Positions 22,738 through 34,351 are shown, counted from the stretch's first letter. The stretch is DNA of 64,000 bases from Anagrus nilaparvatae (GCA_022575985.1 JAKSXM010000147.1:17518001-17582000), one strand, 5' to 3'. Notes: a model not told the origin generated them from the sequence alone. Translations and numbers: made by a program.

Positions 22738-22985
22738 TAATTATCACCTTACTAGCTGTAAAGATTCTAAACCCAAATTATTTTGATTCCCTAAACCTGA
22801 ATTATTCCAAGTCCCTAAATCGATATTCTTCTAAGTCCATAAGTCTTATTTGACCAGCCCCCTTAAATAGAACAAATTTGACTACCCCCCTTAAATAGGA
22901 CAAATTTGACCACCCCCCCTAAAATAGGACAAATTAGACCACCCCCCTTTAATAGGTCAAATTTGACCACCCCCCTTAAATTTAT
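22738..22985 (+). repeat. Transposon 3' region with 28-bp minisatellite
   Basis: Starts TTGTAATTATCACCTTAC, passes through AAGTCCCTAAATC units, then about five ~28-bp units around CCCCCCTTAAATAGGACAAA and TTTGACCA. The same order occurs at 61590-61980. The terminal TAAACATGTTCCATG expected next is missing, so this copy is truncated at ~22985. Confidence 0.85.
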
Positions 22986-23770
22986 GACGTTTTTGACGAT
23001 TTTAGATTACATAATAGCTTAAATTTCAATGGGGAACTTATTATTTTTTTATGTACACTTTAAGGTTTTAAAAAATTAGTAAATATAAAAAAAAATTTCT
23101 AAATATATCTTAATACTATATATATTTGAAAATTTATTTGTTTGTTTTTGTGTTTGTTTGTACCCTAATGACGCAAGAACCGCCGAACCGATTGGCATCA
23201 AACCGGTGTCAAAATCAAGAAAAAAAGCCATAGATTTTCTGCTCAGCTATAGTAGTTTGTGACATATTTAATTTTTAGTATTTTTGAACTGATAACATTT
23301 TTTAAAAATTTTTTTTAAAAATGTACTTATTAAGATAAAAATTAAAAATTTTAACTAAACAAATTTTTTTTATTATTTATAACATATCACACTCTATCGT
23401 CATGGGTAGGGCCAAAAAAAATTTTCAAAGTTAATTTTAAGGCGCTGACTATAAAATTTTCGCAAACTATGTAAATAGTCGTACAATTCGGCGGAGTTTA
23501 TAAATATTTTATATAAATCAGTTTAAATTATATTAAATTAACATAACTAATGCATATAGAAGCTCTCAACATAGGTATGTAAAGAAATCTGATAAAAAAC
23601 CAGATAAAAAACAATATAAAATATTTTTACGGTTATAAATATATGCAAAGGTAAATGATAATAAAATTTATTATAAAATGTATATACAATATAATAACAT
23701 AAATACATAAAATTAAAAAAAAAATAAATTTTCTGTGTATAAAATTAAATGTAAATATAAATATAAATCT
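22986..23770. other. AT-rich stretch with a dispersed repeat
   Basis: At 23150-23300 lies a block with TGTTTGTACCCTAATGACGC, AACCG.CGAACC.ATTGGCA and TTTTCTGCTCAGCTAT. It recurs at 28590-28740 and in part at 28965-29160. Such text is common in insect Helitron-related repeats. No coding sequence. Confidence 0.6.
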
Positions 23771-24684
23771 AAAACTTCTCTGTACCGGTCCCAAGCCCAG
23801 GGTCTGTTAAAAGAAAGGAGAAGGGTAGTTAAGGCCGCCTTATTAAAGTTGAACTAAAATCGGAGAAACTAGATATAGCTTTTGGAATATCATAGACTGC
23901 TACGTAAATGGGTCTATGCCCTGCAATTCTTATTATCAGGATGCTACTCTTATGAATCCGCGAGGAGTCGACAATCGAAGGTGACCCAAAGGATTCTCCC
24001 AATGTTAGTACCACTCAAGTCACTTACGGGCTCTGCTTTAGTGGCCGTCCTGAGTATCGGATCCCAGCTGGGGAGTCCTACCTAGAGAACAGCGTTGTAA
24101 ACGCTAGGCGTTAACTGAGGATCTGCCATATCATTTAATTGGTGTGAGATGGTTATAGCTTTAAGACGCGGCTGGAGAAATTAGAGATGCTGAATGGAGC
24201 TTTCTGAGAAAATCCGGGCTTTCCTTATAAACAAGGTCTTAGACCATCGTTTCTACATAATGTACTTTGTACCGCCGTGCATTATTATCATTGGAGCGCC
24301 GTAGAAATCTGTCTAAAACTATTTTTGAGGAATTCGGCTCTGGGAATTTACTTTGGGAGGACTTCTGACGGATCTCTGGTTCTTTTTGCTGTAACCCCTA
24401 ATTAATCCTCCCCAGTCTCATGATGGGCAAATAATATCGCGAGATGGTAGCAATCACGCTGGCGAGATCCCATCCAAACTGTTAGACAACAATCGAAATT
24501 TTGTTATAGACGGAGCAGGGTACAATATCGTATAATGTTACCAGTCATGGTGGTTAAATCCATCGAATTGTAGGACCAAAAGCGGATATCACTGCCGAAG
24601 CATCTGGACCATGGTGACGGCTGACCCGGTCTACCCAGCTTAATGATAGAGTGACTATGCTCAGTAGGTGAGGGTTATAAAATG

Positions 24685-24731
<47 letters not shown>

Positions 24732-24740
24732 GTGTGTCTT
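23770..24740. other. GC-richer block ending in (TA)n, probable LINE 3' relic
   Basis: About 900 bp of clearly higher GC than the surroundings, with GGTCCCAAGCCCAGG near its left end and a right end TGAGGGTTATAAAATGTATG followed by (TA)n (24692-24727). Non-LTR elements can end in such simple repeats, but no RT motif is readable. Treated as unidentified. Confidence 0.3.
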
Positions 24741-25551
24741 ATTTTTTTTTTTTCGATATTTTTTGGCTCCCCTCATTTTTTTCGAATATTTAGGTCATAA
24801 AAAACCCTCAGCTCCAAGCATTCTGATTTTTAAGTTTTTTAACCCGTGCCACCGAGCACTTGAAGTTTCCCATTTAAATAACATGGCAATTTTGGGTTTT
24901 TAGCTATACAAATTTTTACAAAATTCAAAAAGCGTTTTAAAAAACTAATTTTTACTGAAAACATACTTTAATATGTTGTAAAGACATGCAAAAAGCCCTG
25001 CATTTATTCCAAAGGGTATTTTGGGGCTAGAAACGCAAATTTACATGTTGGCTCAATCTTATAAAACAGGGTTTTTTGGTAACTTTCGATAAAACGCTGC
25101 AACCTCAAATATGAACCAAAATACTTCTGATTAGTCTACTTTTTTGGGTGTAAATGTCACCTTTTAAATGCTGTAAACTGCGTTTTTTTATCACTGATTC
25201 TCTCAGCAGTATAGTCAATTAACCTACTGATAATTTTCGACTAAAAATAACCAATTTTTGAATTTTTTTAACTGCTGTCAAAAATGTAATTTTTGACGAA
25301 ATTGAGCTTTATAGATTTTAAAAATTTTCTACAAGCTTCAAATTTACAAAAATTTTTTACTCACTGTTTTTAAAAATAATTATAATAAAAAATAAGACAA
25401 ATTTAAGAAATTAATGATATAATATAATTTTTTTCGTTAAAAAAATAATTTAGTTAATATTAGTTTTAATTACATTTTCTACGATATTTAAAATTTTTTT
25501 TAAAATTAAAATATAGTAAGAACGTTGCCAAATTATTGGCACTACAGTTCT
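24741..25551. other. No feature recognised
   Basis: AT-rich text with many T and A runs and no credible frame or repeat structure. Confidence 0.5.
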
Positions 25552-25555
25552 TTAA

Positions 25556-26299
25556 GGTATATTGCTACTTGGCGCGCCCGCGACGTCAAGCAAAATCCGC
25601 AAATTAGTTTACAGGAAAACGGGAAGAGATAATGGAAAATTTTTTTGGGATATAATAAATAAACAAATAAAGTATGTAAAAAAATTTTTTTTTATCAATT
25701 TTTATAATTTTTTATGCGTTTAAATTTTATTTGAACTTCAAGAATTTTCGCCGGAAAGAGCTGCTGGTACCCAAGATAAAAAATGTTTGGCAGCACTTAG
25801 AAAAAAAAAAAAAGAGAATTATAAATTACATGAGTATGGTTATCGTTGGTATGGTATGGTTATCAAAATTTTTAATTTTGGCCAAAAAAAAAAAAAAAGT
25901 TATTAAAATTTTTTAAAAAATTTCGAAAAAAGTCATTTTTTTTTCTACGTTTTTTGCAAAAAAATATCGAAAAAATTAAAATTTTTGCAATATTTTAGTT
26001 CACACGAAAACTACACATGTAGTAAGTGTGTGGACCAAATTTGGAGTCGATCGGACTAGGTGGTTTTGATTTATCCTGGGTACCAGGTGCAAAAAAGTAG
26101 TTTCGAGAAAAACGCGTTTAAAGTTTTTAAGCGCGTATATATTGAAGGGCGGGGGCTCCATAAAAGAAGATTTAAAGTATATAAAAAATATTTCGATCGT
26201 TATAAAAATTTTTTTTACATATTCTTGAATAGTTTTTCAACAGAAAAAAAAAATAAAAAAATTTTGACCCGAGAAAATTTTGTGAAGTAGCAATATACC
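25556..26299. mobile_element. TTAA-flanked inverted-repeat element (piggyBac-type MITE)
   Basis: The ends GGTATATTGCTACTT and AAGTAGCAATATACC are exact inverted repeats, each bordered by TTAA (25552-25555 and 26300-26303). TTAA target sites are the mark of piggyBac-type (or Kolobok) insertion. At 744 bp with no transposase it is non-autonomous. Confidence 0.85.
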
Positions 26300-26346
26300 T
26301 TAAGCAATGCAAATATTCATATGAGTTAAAATTTTTTACTATATCT

Positions 26347-26377
<31 letters not shown>

Positions 26378-26378
26378 T

Positions 26379-27496
26379 GCCGATAGAGAATTTTTTTAGT
26401 TTGATAATCACGCCTAGACGACAGTAGCTAGAAAGGGGCGGTTTGCGGCAAAAAACGCGGAAAAATTGCAGGAGTGTCATAGGCTATACAGGATTTGGAT
26501 TAATGCGAAAGAAAATTTTTGTCGCCAAAAAAACGTTTTTTCAAAAAAGTGATCATTCTTTATGTTTTCGTAAATTTTCAAAAAAATCGTAATTAACTTA
26601 AAAACTTGGAATTTTTTTGTAATCAGAAAAGTTTTTTTATGATTAAGAATTGTTTTTTACGTGTCCACCTAAATTTTCAAGCAAATCGGTTTGATGTTTC
26701 CAGAGTTACATATATTTTTTAGCATAAAATTTGGATTTTAAATTTACATCCTATATATATAAATCTTTACTTATGTATGTTTGTATGTCAAAAGGTGATA
26801 AACGAGAACACAATAAAAGCTACAGAAATTGAGTTTACGGAAAAACACGGCAAAAATTACGGGTCAAAACATAAGCTAGGTTTTATTTCGATTGATTACG
26901 GCAAAATTTTTATTTTGAAAAAACTGGATTTCCAAAAAAAAAATTTTTATCAAATTTAAAAAAAAAAACAAAAAAACTGAAAACCAAGGAAAAATTTTTT
27001 TATCAAAAAGAATTTCATTCGATTCAGGTATATTTTTTACGTATCCATCTGAATTTTCAAGATAATCGGTTCGATCTTTCAAAAGTTACAATAGTTTTTC
27101 GATAATTATAAAAGTTTAGGACTTATATTATATATATTTCTTATTTTTATCAGCCACTGATGTAGTAACTGAATATAGTAACTAAAAAAAGCTTGAACAG
27201 CTATTATCAGACAGAACCCTAGAATTCGAGGGAAACAACGACTACTTGTGGATCCTATGGAAGGGTAGCTAAGCTTTGTATTGCTGATCACTAATTATCT
27301 GTCTGGGTTCATAAGCCAGTAATTTTTATGATTCAGTAAATTTTAGATAATACTTCGGGTAAAAAAAGGTAATTTTACAAAATATTGAGTAACCTAAAAC
27401 AACATATTATTGGAAAAATAAAGCCGCAGGGGGTCCAGGGGGGCGCAGCCCCCATGGTGGCTGCCGGGGCGAGCGAAGCGAGCCGGAGGCAGCTAG
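26379..27496 (+). mobile_element. Helitron-like non-autonomous element, copy 1
   Basis: Begins GCCGATAGAGAATT after a (TATATC)n/(TA)n run and ends with GC-rich text GGGGCGAGCGAAGCGAGCC, GGAGGCAG and CTAG (27493-27496) followed by T. Palindromic GC-rich 3' ends closed by CTAG are the hallmark of Helitrons. It holds an extra ~420 bp (about 26575-26995) absent from copy 2. Open frames inside are duplicated in copy 2 and show no domain. Confidence 0.7.
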
Positions 27497-27510
27497 TATT
27501 ATATATATAT

Positions 27511-28207
27511 GCCGATAGAGAATTTTTTTAGTTTGATAATCACGCCTAGACGACAGTAGCAAGAAAGACGCGGTTTGCGGCAAAAAACGCGGAAAAATTT
27601 CAGGAGTGTCATAGGCTATACAGGATTTGGATTGATGCGAAAGAAAGTTTTTGTCGCCAAAAAAACGTTTTTTTGAAAATGTGATCATTTTTGATGTTTT
27701 CGTAAATCTTTTTATCAAAAAGAATTTCATTCGATTCAGGTATATTTTTTACGTATCCATCTAAATTTTCAAGATAATCGGTTCGATCTTTCAAAAGTTA
27801 CAATAGTTTTTCGATAATTATAAAAGTTTAGGACTTATATTATATATATTTCTAATTTTTATCAGCCACTGATGTAGTAACTGAATATAGTAACTAAAAA
27901 AAGTTTGAACAGCTATTATCAGACAGAAGCCTAGAATTCGAGGGAAACAACGACTACTTGTGGATCCTATGGAAGGGTAGCTAAACTTTGTATTGCTGAT
28001 CACTAATTATCTGTCTGGGTTCATAAGCCCGTAATTTTTATGATTCAGTAAATTTTAGATAATACTTCGGGTAAAAAAAGGTTATTTTACAAAATATTGA
28101 GTAGCCTAAAACAACATATTATTGGAAAAATAAAGCCGCAGGGATCCAGGGGGGCGAAACCCCCATGGTGGCTGCCAGGGCGAGCGAAGCGAGCCGGAGG
28201 CAGCTAG
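27511..28207 (+). mobile_element. Helitron-like non-autonomous element, copy 2 in tandem
   Basis: Starts with the same GCCGATAGAGAATT only 14 bp after the CTAG of copy 1 and ends at the same GC-rich terminus, CTAG at 28204-28207. Similarity to copy 1 is high outside the deletion. Head-to-tail joining at the 3' terminus is expected from rolling-circle transposition that fails to stop. Confidence 0.75.
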
Positions 28208-29460
28208 TATATTATATATATTCAGCTCAAATTTTAGGGTATAGTTTAGGGTGTTAAAAAAGTTCCTCAGCCAAAGTTTTAGTCCTCTAGCACCTCATGG
28301 GGCCGAAATATGTCCGTTTAAAGGTCCAAAAATATCCTGATTTGGCCCATTTTCAAAATTACGCCATTTTTGTATTTACTTTAAATTTTATCTTATTGGT
28401 CACATTTGAACTGATAAAAGGTCTACATTAAGAAAAAAATTTTAGCTTAATTCAAGGCGTCAATTTTTTTTGGCATTGATATATATTTTGGACAATAACA
28501 ACATGATAATAATAAAAATTATAATAAAAAATCAATAACAACAACACCGGGAACAGATCAGCTAAATTTCTCTCGCCTAAATTTATTTGTCTGTTTGTTT
28601 TTTTGTTTGTACCCTAATGACTCAAGAACCGTCGAACCAATTGGCAGGAAACTGGTGTCAAAATAAAGAAAAAAAATATGCGGGTGGCATAGGCTATAGA
28701 TTTTCTGCTCAGCTATCATAGTTTTTGAGATATTTAATTTTTAGTGTTTTTGAAATTCATAAAATTTTTTTAAATTTAAAATAAAATTGAAGTATCTCTA
28801 GACTATTGACAAATATTGTAAGAAATTTGTAGTATTCAATTTGGCACAAATTTTTATGTATTCTTTTAAATTGTTATTTAAAACGGAGGTACCTTTAAAA
28901 TTTTATAAAACATTTTTGAAGCTGGTAGAAAAAATTATTTTTGATAAAATAAAAAAGTCTGTCTGTACCCTAATGACTTAAGAACCGATATAAAACCGAT
29001 GTCATTTTTAATCATTTATTTGTAAGTCTGCGGTTGTATGGGTTTCATCATTAGGGTCTAATCAATGAAAAGTCAAAATGAAGTGTCAAAATAATGAAAA
29101 AAAGTCTGCGGGTGACATAGGCTATAGTTTCGCGACTCAGATATCGTACTTTTGAAGATATTTAATTTTTACTATTTATGGAGAAATTAAATTTTTTTGA
29201 AAATTTAGTTAAAAAGTGAAATATCAAAAAAATATGAAAAAATTTTAGTATAAGATTTGGTATTACTTGATTCGGCACTAATATATACTCAGTTGAATTT
29301 TTGTTTAAAACGGAGGTATATTTAAAAATTAGCAACATTTTTTATATATCTTAATACTATATTTCCCTGAGGGGAATGGTAGAAGGGATATTAAAAATTC
29401 GAACGACGCGCTTGCGGTGGCGTAAATATTAGTCCGCGTTGGAAAATCTATGTATGCAAA
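28208..29460. other. Dispersed repeat text, no gene
   Basis: Two diverged copies (28590-28750 and 28965-29170) of the block also seen at 23150: CTGTACCCTAATGAC, AGAACCG, ATAGGCTATAG and ATATTTAATTTTTA. The rest is AT-rich. Confidence 0.6.
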
Positions 29461-29466
29461 TATATG

Positions 29467-29505
29467 GTTATTATATTATATTATATTATATTATTATATT
29501 ACACA
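29467..29505. repeat. (TTATA)n microsatellite
   Basis: Repeated TATTATAT pentamer/decamer run. Confidence 0.85.
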
Positions 29506-30245
29506 TAAAATGTTTTTTAATTAATTAAAAAATTCTTTGATAACCGTATTGTGTTATGAATAGTGAAAAAATAAGTTCTAAATTTATTTAAATTGATTTT
29601 TTTTATTCTTGTAAATTTTTCCGTATGCTACTTTTCTGAAATAATGCTCACTTTTACCAATGATTATATGTTTTTTAAGAATATTTTATTGTTTTTGGGT
29701 AAAACAATTGAATTTTTGCAGATTTTTTGTTAAAGAATGTTAATTAGGGTAAAAATACATTCATCTCAACACAAAGATATATTTTGTCTTTGTAAAATGA
29801 CAATAATAATATTAAAATCTTTTGTTTGATGACTCAAAAGTATTGATATTATTTTTCTCTTAAAAAAAATATCATTACTGCTTGCATTTTCTTAGCGATA
29901 ACAATTATCAACAGTTTTTATCAATAATTTATCAAATTTAATCAAATTGTAACACAAAAACTAATTTAATACATTTGCATTGAATACCGCACATAACCCT
30001 CTTAAGATAAATAAAATTAACTTTTATAAAAGTTACCTTTATATTTTTATTTTATTTTATAATATAAATATACATTTTATTATTACATTTGCTATGCTAA
30101 AAAGATTTTATTCAAAATACAGTTTATAATTGTTTAATCTCTAATTTTCATGATTTTTCTTATGCTTTACGTGTAAAGTTTTCCCAATGAAAAAGGGGAA
30201 ATCACGTAACTTACTAAAATCCGCTATTACCCTCAGGGCGTATAT
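29506..30245. other. No feature recognised
   Basis: AT-rich DNA without repeats or frames of note. Confidence 0.5.
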
Positions 30246-30246
30246 T

Positions 30247-30779
30247 ATATACAGGGTGTCTCTTAACTACGCAATAAAATTTTGTCCACATATAGATATT
30301 ATCAAGGAGAGCAAAAAATGTCAAATAACCATACGGGCTATTATCAATATTTTCGCCACAATTAATTGATAAAGTTGGTCAACTTCAACCAATGAAATTC
30401 TTTAAAAGAGATGGGCACCTTTAAAAATTTTTTGTTTGTTTTTATTCTATTGTTCTATCTTAAAGATGGACACGCCCATAGTGTTTAGGATATAATTTGT
30501 TCAAAAAAAATACTAATACATTTAAATAAAACAAGTTTTACAAATACGAGATAAAATTTCTTCAAGTTAGAACAATAGAATAAAAACAAAAAAAAAAAAA
30601 TATTTATTTTTAAAAGTGTCCATCACTTTTAAAGAATTTCATTGGTCCATAACTTTATCAATTAATTGTGGCGAAAATATTGATAATAGACCATATGTTA
30701 TTGGACATTTTTTACTTGTTTTATTGATATCTACATGTGGAAAAAATTTTATTGCGAAATTAAGAGACACCGTGTATAT
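30247..30779. mobile_element. Palindromic MITE, TATACAGGGTGTC type
   Basis: The left end TATATACAGGGTGTCTCTTA faces GAGACACCGTGTATAT at the right end. The arms (~230-260 bp) match closely, including ATCAATATTTTCGCCACAAT. The TA-flanked ACAGGGTGTC end suggests a Tc1/mariner-type foldback MITE. A transcript would form a long hairpin. Confidence 0.85.
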
Positions 30780-31022
30780 CTAAAATTTTATTTGTCTGTC
30801 TGTCTGTCAGGATTGGGCATAGCCTCTCCAATATCTTTTTAAATATGGTTTTGTAATCCATAATTATAAATTTACTGGAGACTTCGCTGGAGACAAAACT
30901 AGGCTTCTCTGGAAACTTTGAATGTGGTTGCATAATTATAGGTAAATTTGCAGTGAAAAATGATTTTTTCAAGAAACAGAAACAGAAGTAAATGCGAAAC
31001 AGTCTTTACTGGTATCTACCTA

Positions 31023-32634
31023 TACACTCTCCTGGCAAAACGAGAAAATATGACCAACAAAACGAGATTTCTTTGAGTTTCTCATTTATAAATCAGAAAT
31101 CATAAGATTTCTCGTATACAAAAAAGAAATAGCATCGGCGCGAGTCGCAAAAAGAGAAATCTTAAAAAATACAGTTTCAAAACGAGAAATATCAAGTTTT
31201 CTCGTTTTTTAAATCCGACGCGATTATACTATAGTAAAAAGACGCGAAGGAATGATGCAGCGTTGCAGACAATTCACTTACTAATATTTAAACTAAAAAA
31301 TTACAAATATATTATTTTTAATTATATAAATAATTAATTTTATATGCTATTAAAATTTTTAATATAATTTTCAAAATTATAAACAAAATTACATTAAAAA
31401 TGTTAATAACATATAAGCAATAGGATTCATCGTTTCTTTTGTTATTACGGTATTTTATTATCTGTTTTTCAAGCAAAAGTAAATTGTTGATAACCTAAAT
31501 AATTGAGTAAGAAGCAAATAAACTTAAAAATTTATTAATATTATATTGATTTATTCTTTGGAATAATTAAATGAACTCTTCCCAAACTGAAAATTATTAG
31601 TATTTCATTCACAGTCTTCATAACACTCTTCCTGTAGTATTTGATTAGTCGAACTAGGATATCGGTATGAACTTATTATACGGATTGTATGAAAAATGCT
31701 ACTTAGAATGATTTCTAATTTTGCAAGATGCTTTATTACAGTATTTCAAAGAATAAATCCTTTTGATATTAAAAATGAATTCAGTAGATATCCTTTTGGT
31801 ATTTTATTATTTGTTTTTTCAAGCAAAAGTGAATTGTTCAAAACCTAAATAACTGAGTAGGAAGCAAATGCACTTTAAAAATTCTTAATATTAAAATGAT
31901 TTATTCTTTGGAATACTGTAATAAAGCATCTTGCAAAATTAGAAATCATTCTAAGTAGCATTTTTCATACAATCCGTATAATAAGTTCATACCGATATCC
32001 TAGTTCGACTAATCAAATACTACAGGAAGAGTGTTATGAAGACTGTGAATGAAATACTAATAATTTTCAGTTTGGGAAGAGTTCATTTAATTATTCCAAA
32101 GAATAAATCAATATAATATTAATAAATTTTTAAGTTTATTTGCTTCTTACTCAATTATTTAGGTTATCAACAATTTACTTTTGCTTGAAAAACAGATAAT
32201 AAAATACCATAATAACAAAAGAAACGATGAATCCTATTGCTTATATGTTATTAACATTTTTAATGTAATTTTGTTTATAATTTTGAAAATTATATTAAAA
32301 ATTTTAATAGCATATAAAATTAATTATTTATATAATTAAAAATAATATATTTGTAATTTTTTAGTTTAAATATTAGTAAGTGAATTGTCTGCAATGCTGC
32401 ATCATTCCTTCGCGTCTTTTTACTATAGTATAATCGCGTCGGATTTAAAAAACGAGAAAACTTGATATTTCTCGTTTTGAAACTGTATTTTTTAAGATTT
32501 CTCTTTTTGCGACTCGCGCCGACGCTATTTCTTTTTTGTAAACGAGAAATCTTATGATTTCTGATTTATAAATTAGAAACTCAAAGAAATCTCGTTTTGT
32601 TGGTCATATTTTCTCGTTTTGCCAGGAGAGTGTA
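31023..32634. mobile_element. 1.6-kb palindromic element, TA-CACTCTCCTGGC termini
   Basis: Arms of ~750 bp run inward from CACTCTCCTGGCAAAACGAG (left) and its inverse (right), each bordered by TA. Arm identity is very high (long exact stretches; a few single-base differences such as GCATCGGCG against the inverse of GACGCTATT). The ~120-bp spacer (about 31776-31894) carries a diverged direct copy of part of the left arm. No transposase. Within the arms, AACGAGAAAT-like words recur. Confidence 0.9.
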
Positions 32635-32689
32635 CTATAAATATGTAATCGCCGCTGTAGACAGGTTACCACTTGGTTATCATGTGATC

Positions 32690-32875
32690 ACTATACGCTT
32701 ATCACGTGATCACCACGTGTATATTACTTGATCACCATAGAAACGGTTGTTATGGAAATTTTAACCATAGCAACGGTTGCTATGGAAACAGTAACCATGA
32801 AAACGGTTGTTATGAGAATGGTAAACATAGCAACGATTGATTAGAAAAAGTAACCATGGCAATATGTCGTAGCCC
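32690..32875. promoter_or_regulatory. Cluster of palindromic RFX (X-box)-like and CACGTG motifs
   Basis: Tandem ~33-bp units are built on CCATAGCAACGGTTGCTATGG and variants. GGTTGCTATGGAAAC matches the X-box pattern bound by RFX factors (two GTTNC/RGNAAC half sites). Just upstream are TATCACGTGATCAC and CCACGTGTAT, which contain E-box CACGTG cores. Motif presence is seen; any regulatory role is inference, and it may be a minisatellite of a mobile element. Confidence 0.4.
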
Positions 32876-33223
32876 TATAGGTTTTATAGGCTATAACCCG
32901 CCCCATAGAGTAAAAATGCTCGAGAAAAATATAAAAAGCAGATAAAAAGATAAATTTTATGATATAATACAGGTGCACACTAAACCTTAAAGAGCTTTTT
33001 AATACCAAAAAAAGATTTAATATTTATTTAATTCTTTAAAAAAGAATTATTTTGTAGTTGATTCTTTTAAAACAATTGTTTTTCATTTTAATTCTTTTCG
33101 GAATTTATTTTGACATTCTTTATAAAGATTTTTTTTTTTTTATAACTTTCAAAAGGTTAAATTTGTTGTGAAAAATGATTTTTTCAAGAAACAGAAACAG
33201 AAGTAAATGCGACACAGATTTTG

Positions 33224-33226
33224 CTA

Positions 33227-33265
<39 letters not shown>
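33224..33265. repeat. (TA)n microsatellite
   Basis: Pure TA run at the insertion point of a Helitron-like terminus, which fits the AT preference of Helitrons. Confidence 0.9.
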
Positions 33266-33266
<1 letters not shown>

Positions 33267-33545
33267 TAGAGGGCTCCGCCCCCTGTGCGCTTCGCATACC
33301 AACCCCCATAGGGGGATTAGAAAATTGGGTCAGTTTTTATCAGCGTTTATACCATTATAGGATCTATTTTGCCCTAAAAAGACCACATTGGCCCAAAAGC
33401 ACCATTTTCGCCCCAAAAACACCATTTTGGCCCAAAGGTCTCAGGCTCTCATTACAGCGACGGCAGCGTTTACATTAACAGAGGGTTTATTTTGGCGTAA
33501 AAGGACCATTTTGGCCCAAAGGTCTCAGGCGACAGTGGTGACGTT
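33266..33545 (-). mobile_element. Helitron-like 3' end on minus strand
   Basis: Read on the minus strand, GC-rich hairpins CCCCCTATGGGGG and GCGAAGCGCACAGG lead to GGGCGGAGCCCTCTAG, ending at 33266 next to T. Further in are imperfect ~20-bp units around CATTTTGGCCCAAA (33370-33525). The 5' limit of the element is not known. Confidence 0.65.
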
Positions 33546-34280
33546 ACACTATATGATAAAAAGAAACAAAAAGGGACAAAAATCGGCTTCAGCACAATTT
33601 CTAATGAAAAATATTTCTGTATAATGAAAAAGAACCCATAACTAGTATGTATACACGTAAACAAAATATAAGACAAACTAAACGTATTACGTTACTGAAA
33701 TATGATTAGTATTGTAAGTTTGTTGAATGGAAAGATTAAACGTTGAATTGTCAAATAAAAACATTAAACCAACAAATACTTTGTTGATTCAAGCAAAATT
33801 AAAATTGTTAAGTTAACCACTTAAATCTTTGTTGAATCAACATAGTGTTAGATAAACCAACAACCTACAACATTAATATGATTCATTTTAATAGTTAGGT
33901 CAATGCTTTTTCTTTTATATTAAAATTTTTATCCTATTATGCTCTTCTCTTTCTATCCTATTATGCTCTTCTCTTTCAGCAGCGCGCTTTTGTTTATATT
34001 ATTATTCAATAAATAAATGGAATTTCCTAAAAATTGATAGTTTTAAGTATTATTTTTAAATATAAATTTCACTGCGGGTATGCATAATTTACTTTTGCTT
34101 ATATTATTATTCATTATTATTATAATAAAGAAATGGGATTTCATAAAAATTATTTATGATAGTTTTAACTATTATTTTTAAATATGCATTTCGCTGGGTA
34201 TGTATAATTTACTCTGCATATAATTTCTAAAATTATTATCTGTAACATATAGTACTTAAAATTTTTTTATTAAATACAAG
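33546..34280. repeat. AT-rich region with a ~115-bp tandem duplication
   Basis: Two diverged copies (about 33985-34095 and 34096-34215) share TTTGCTTATATTATTATTCA-like text, AAATGG.ATTTC, GATAGTTTTAA and GGGTATG.ATAATTTACT. GTTGAATTGTCA and TTTGTTGATTCAA near 33740-33800 recur inverted near 34520-34570, hinting at an inverted-repeat element of ~0.9 kb. Confidence 0.45.
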
Positions 34281-34284
34281 TGTC

Positions 34285-34351
34285 CTGTTAGCAGAATGGA
34301 TAATCACGTTGTCTCGGAAGCCGCGGTACTCGGTTCGATCCCAGTAGCAGT
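34285..34351 (+). tRNA. tRNA-like sequence (pseudo-tRNA or SINE head)
   Basis: The A-box-like TTAGCAGAATGGATAA and B-box GGTTCGATCCC are correctly spaced, and the middle TTGTCTCGGAAG resembles an Arg-type anticodon arm. The acceptor stem does not pair (5' GTCCTGT against 3' AGCAGTC), and the T stem needs a bulged C. So it is not a standard tRNA gene; a tRNA-derived SINE promoter is more likely. Confidence 0.45.

Noticed and set aside
22840..22985. Regular ~28-bp repeats as a CRISPR array
   Set aside because: Units are contiguous without spacers, AT/C-rich and located in a transposon end of a eukaryote; it is a minisatellite.
24682..24903. ORF starting in the (TA)n run
   Set aside because: YIYIYI from the microsatellite followed by low-complexity sequence.
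26876..28003. ORFs repeated at 26876-27291 and 27609-28003
   Set aside because: Duplicated because the Helitron-like unit is in tandem; no similarity to known proteins.
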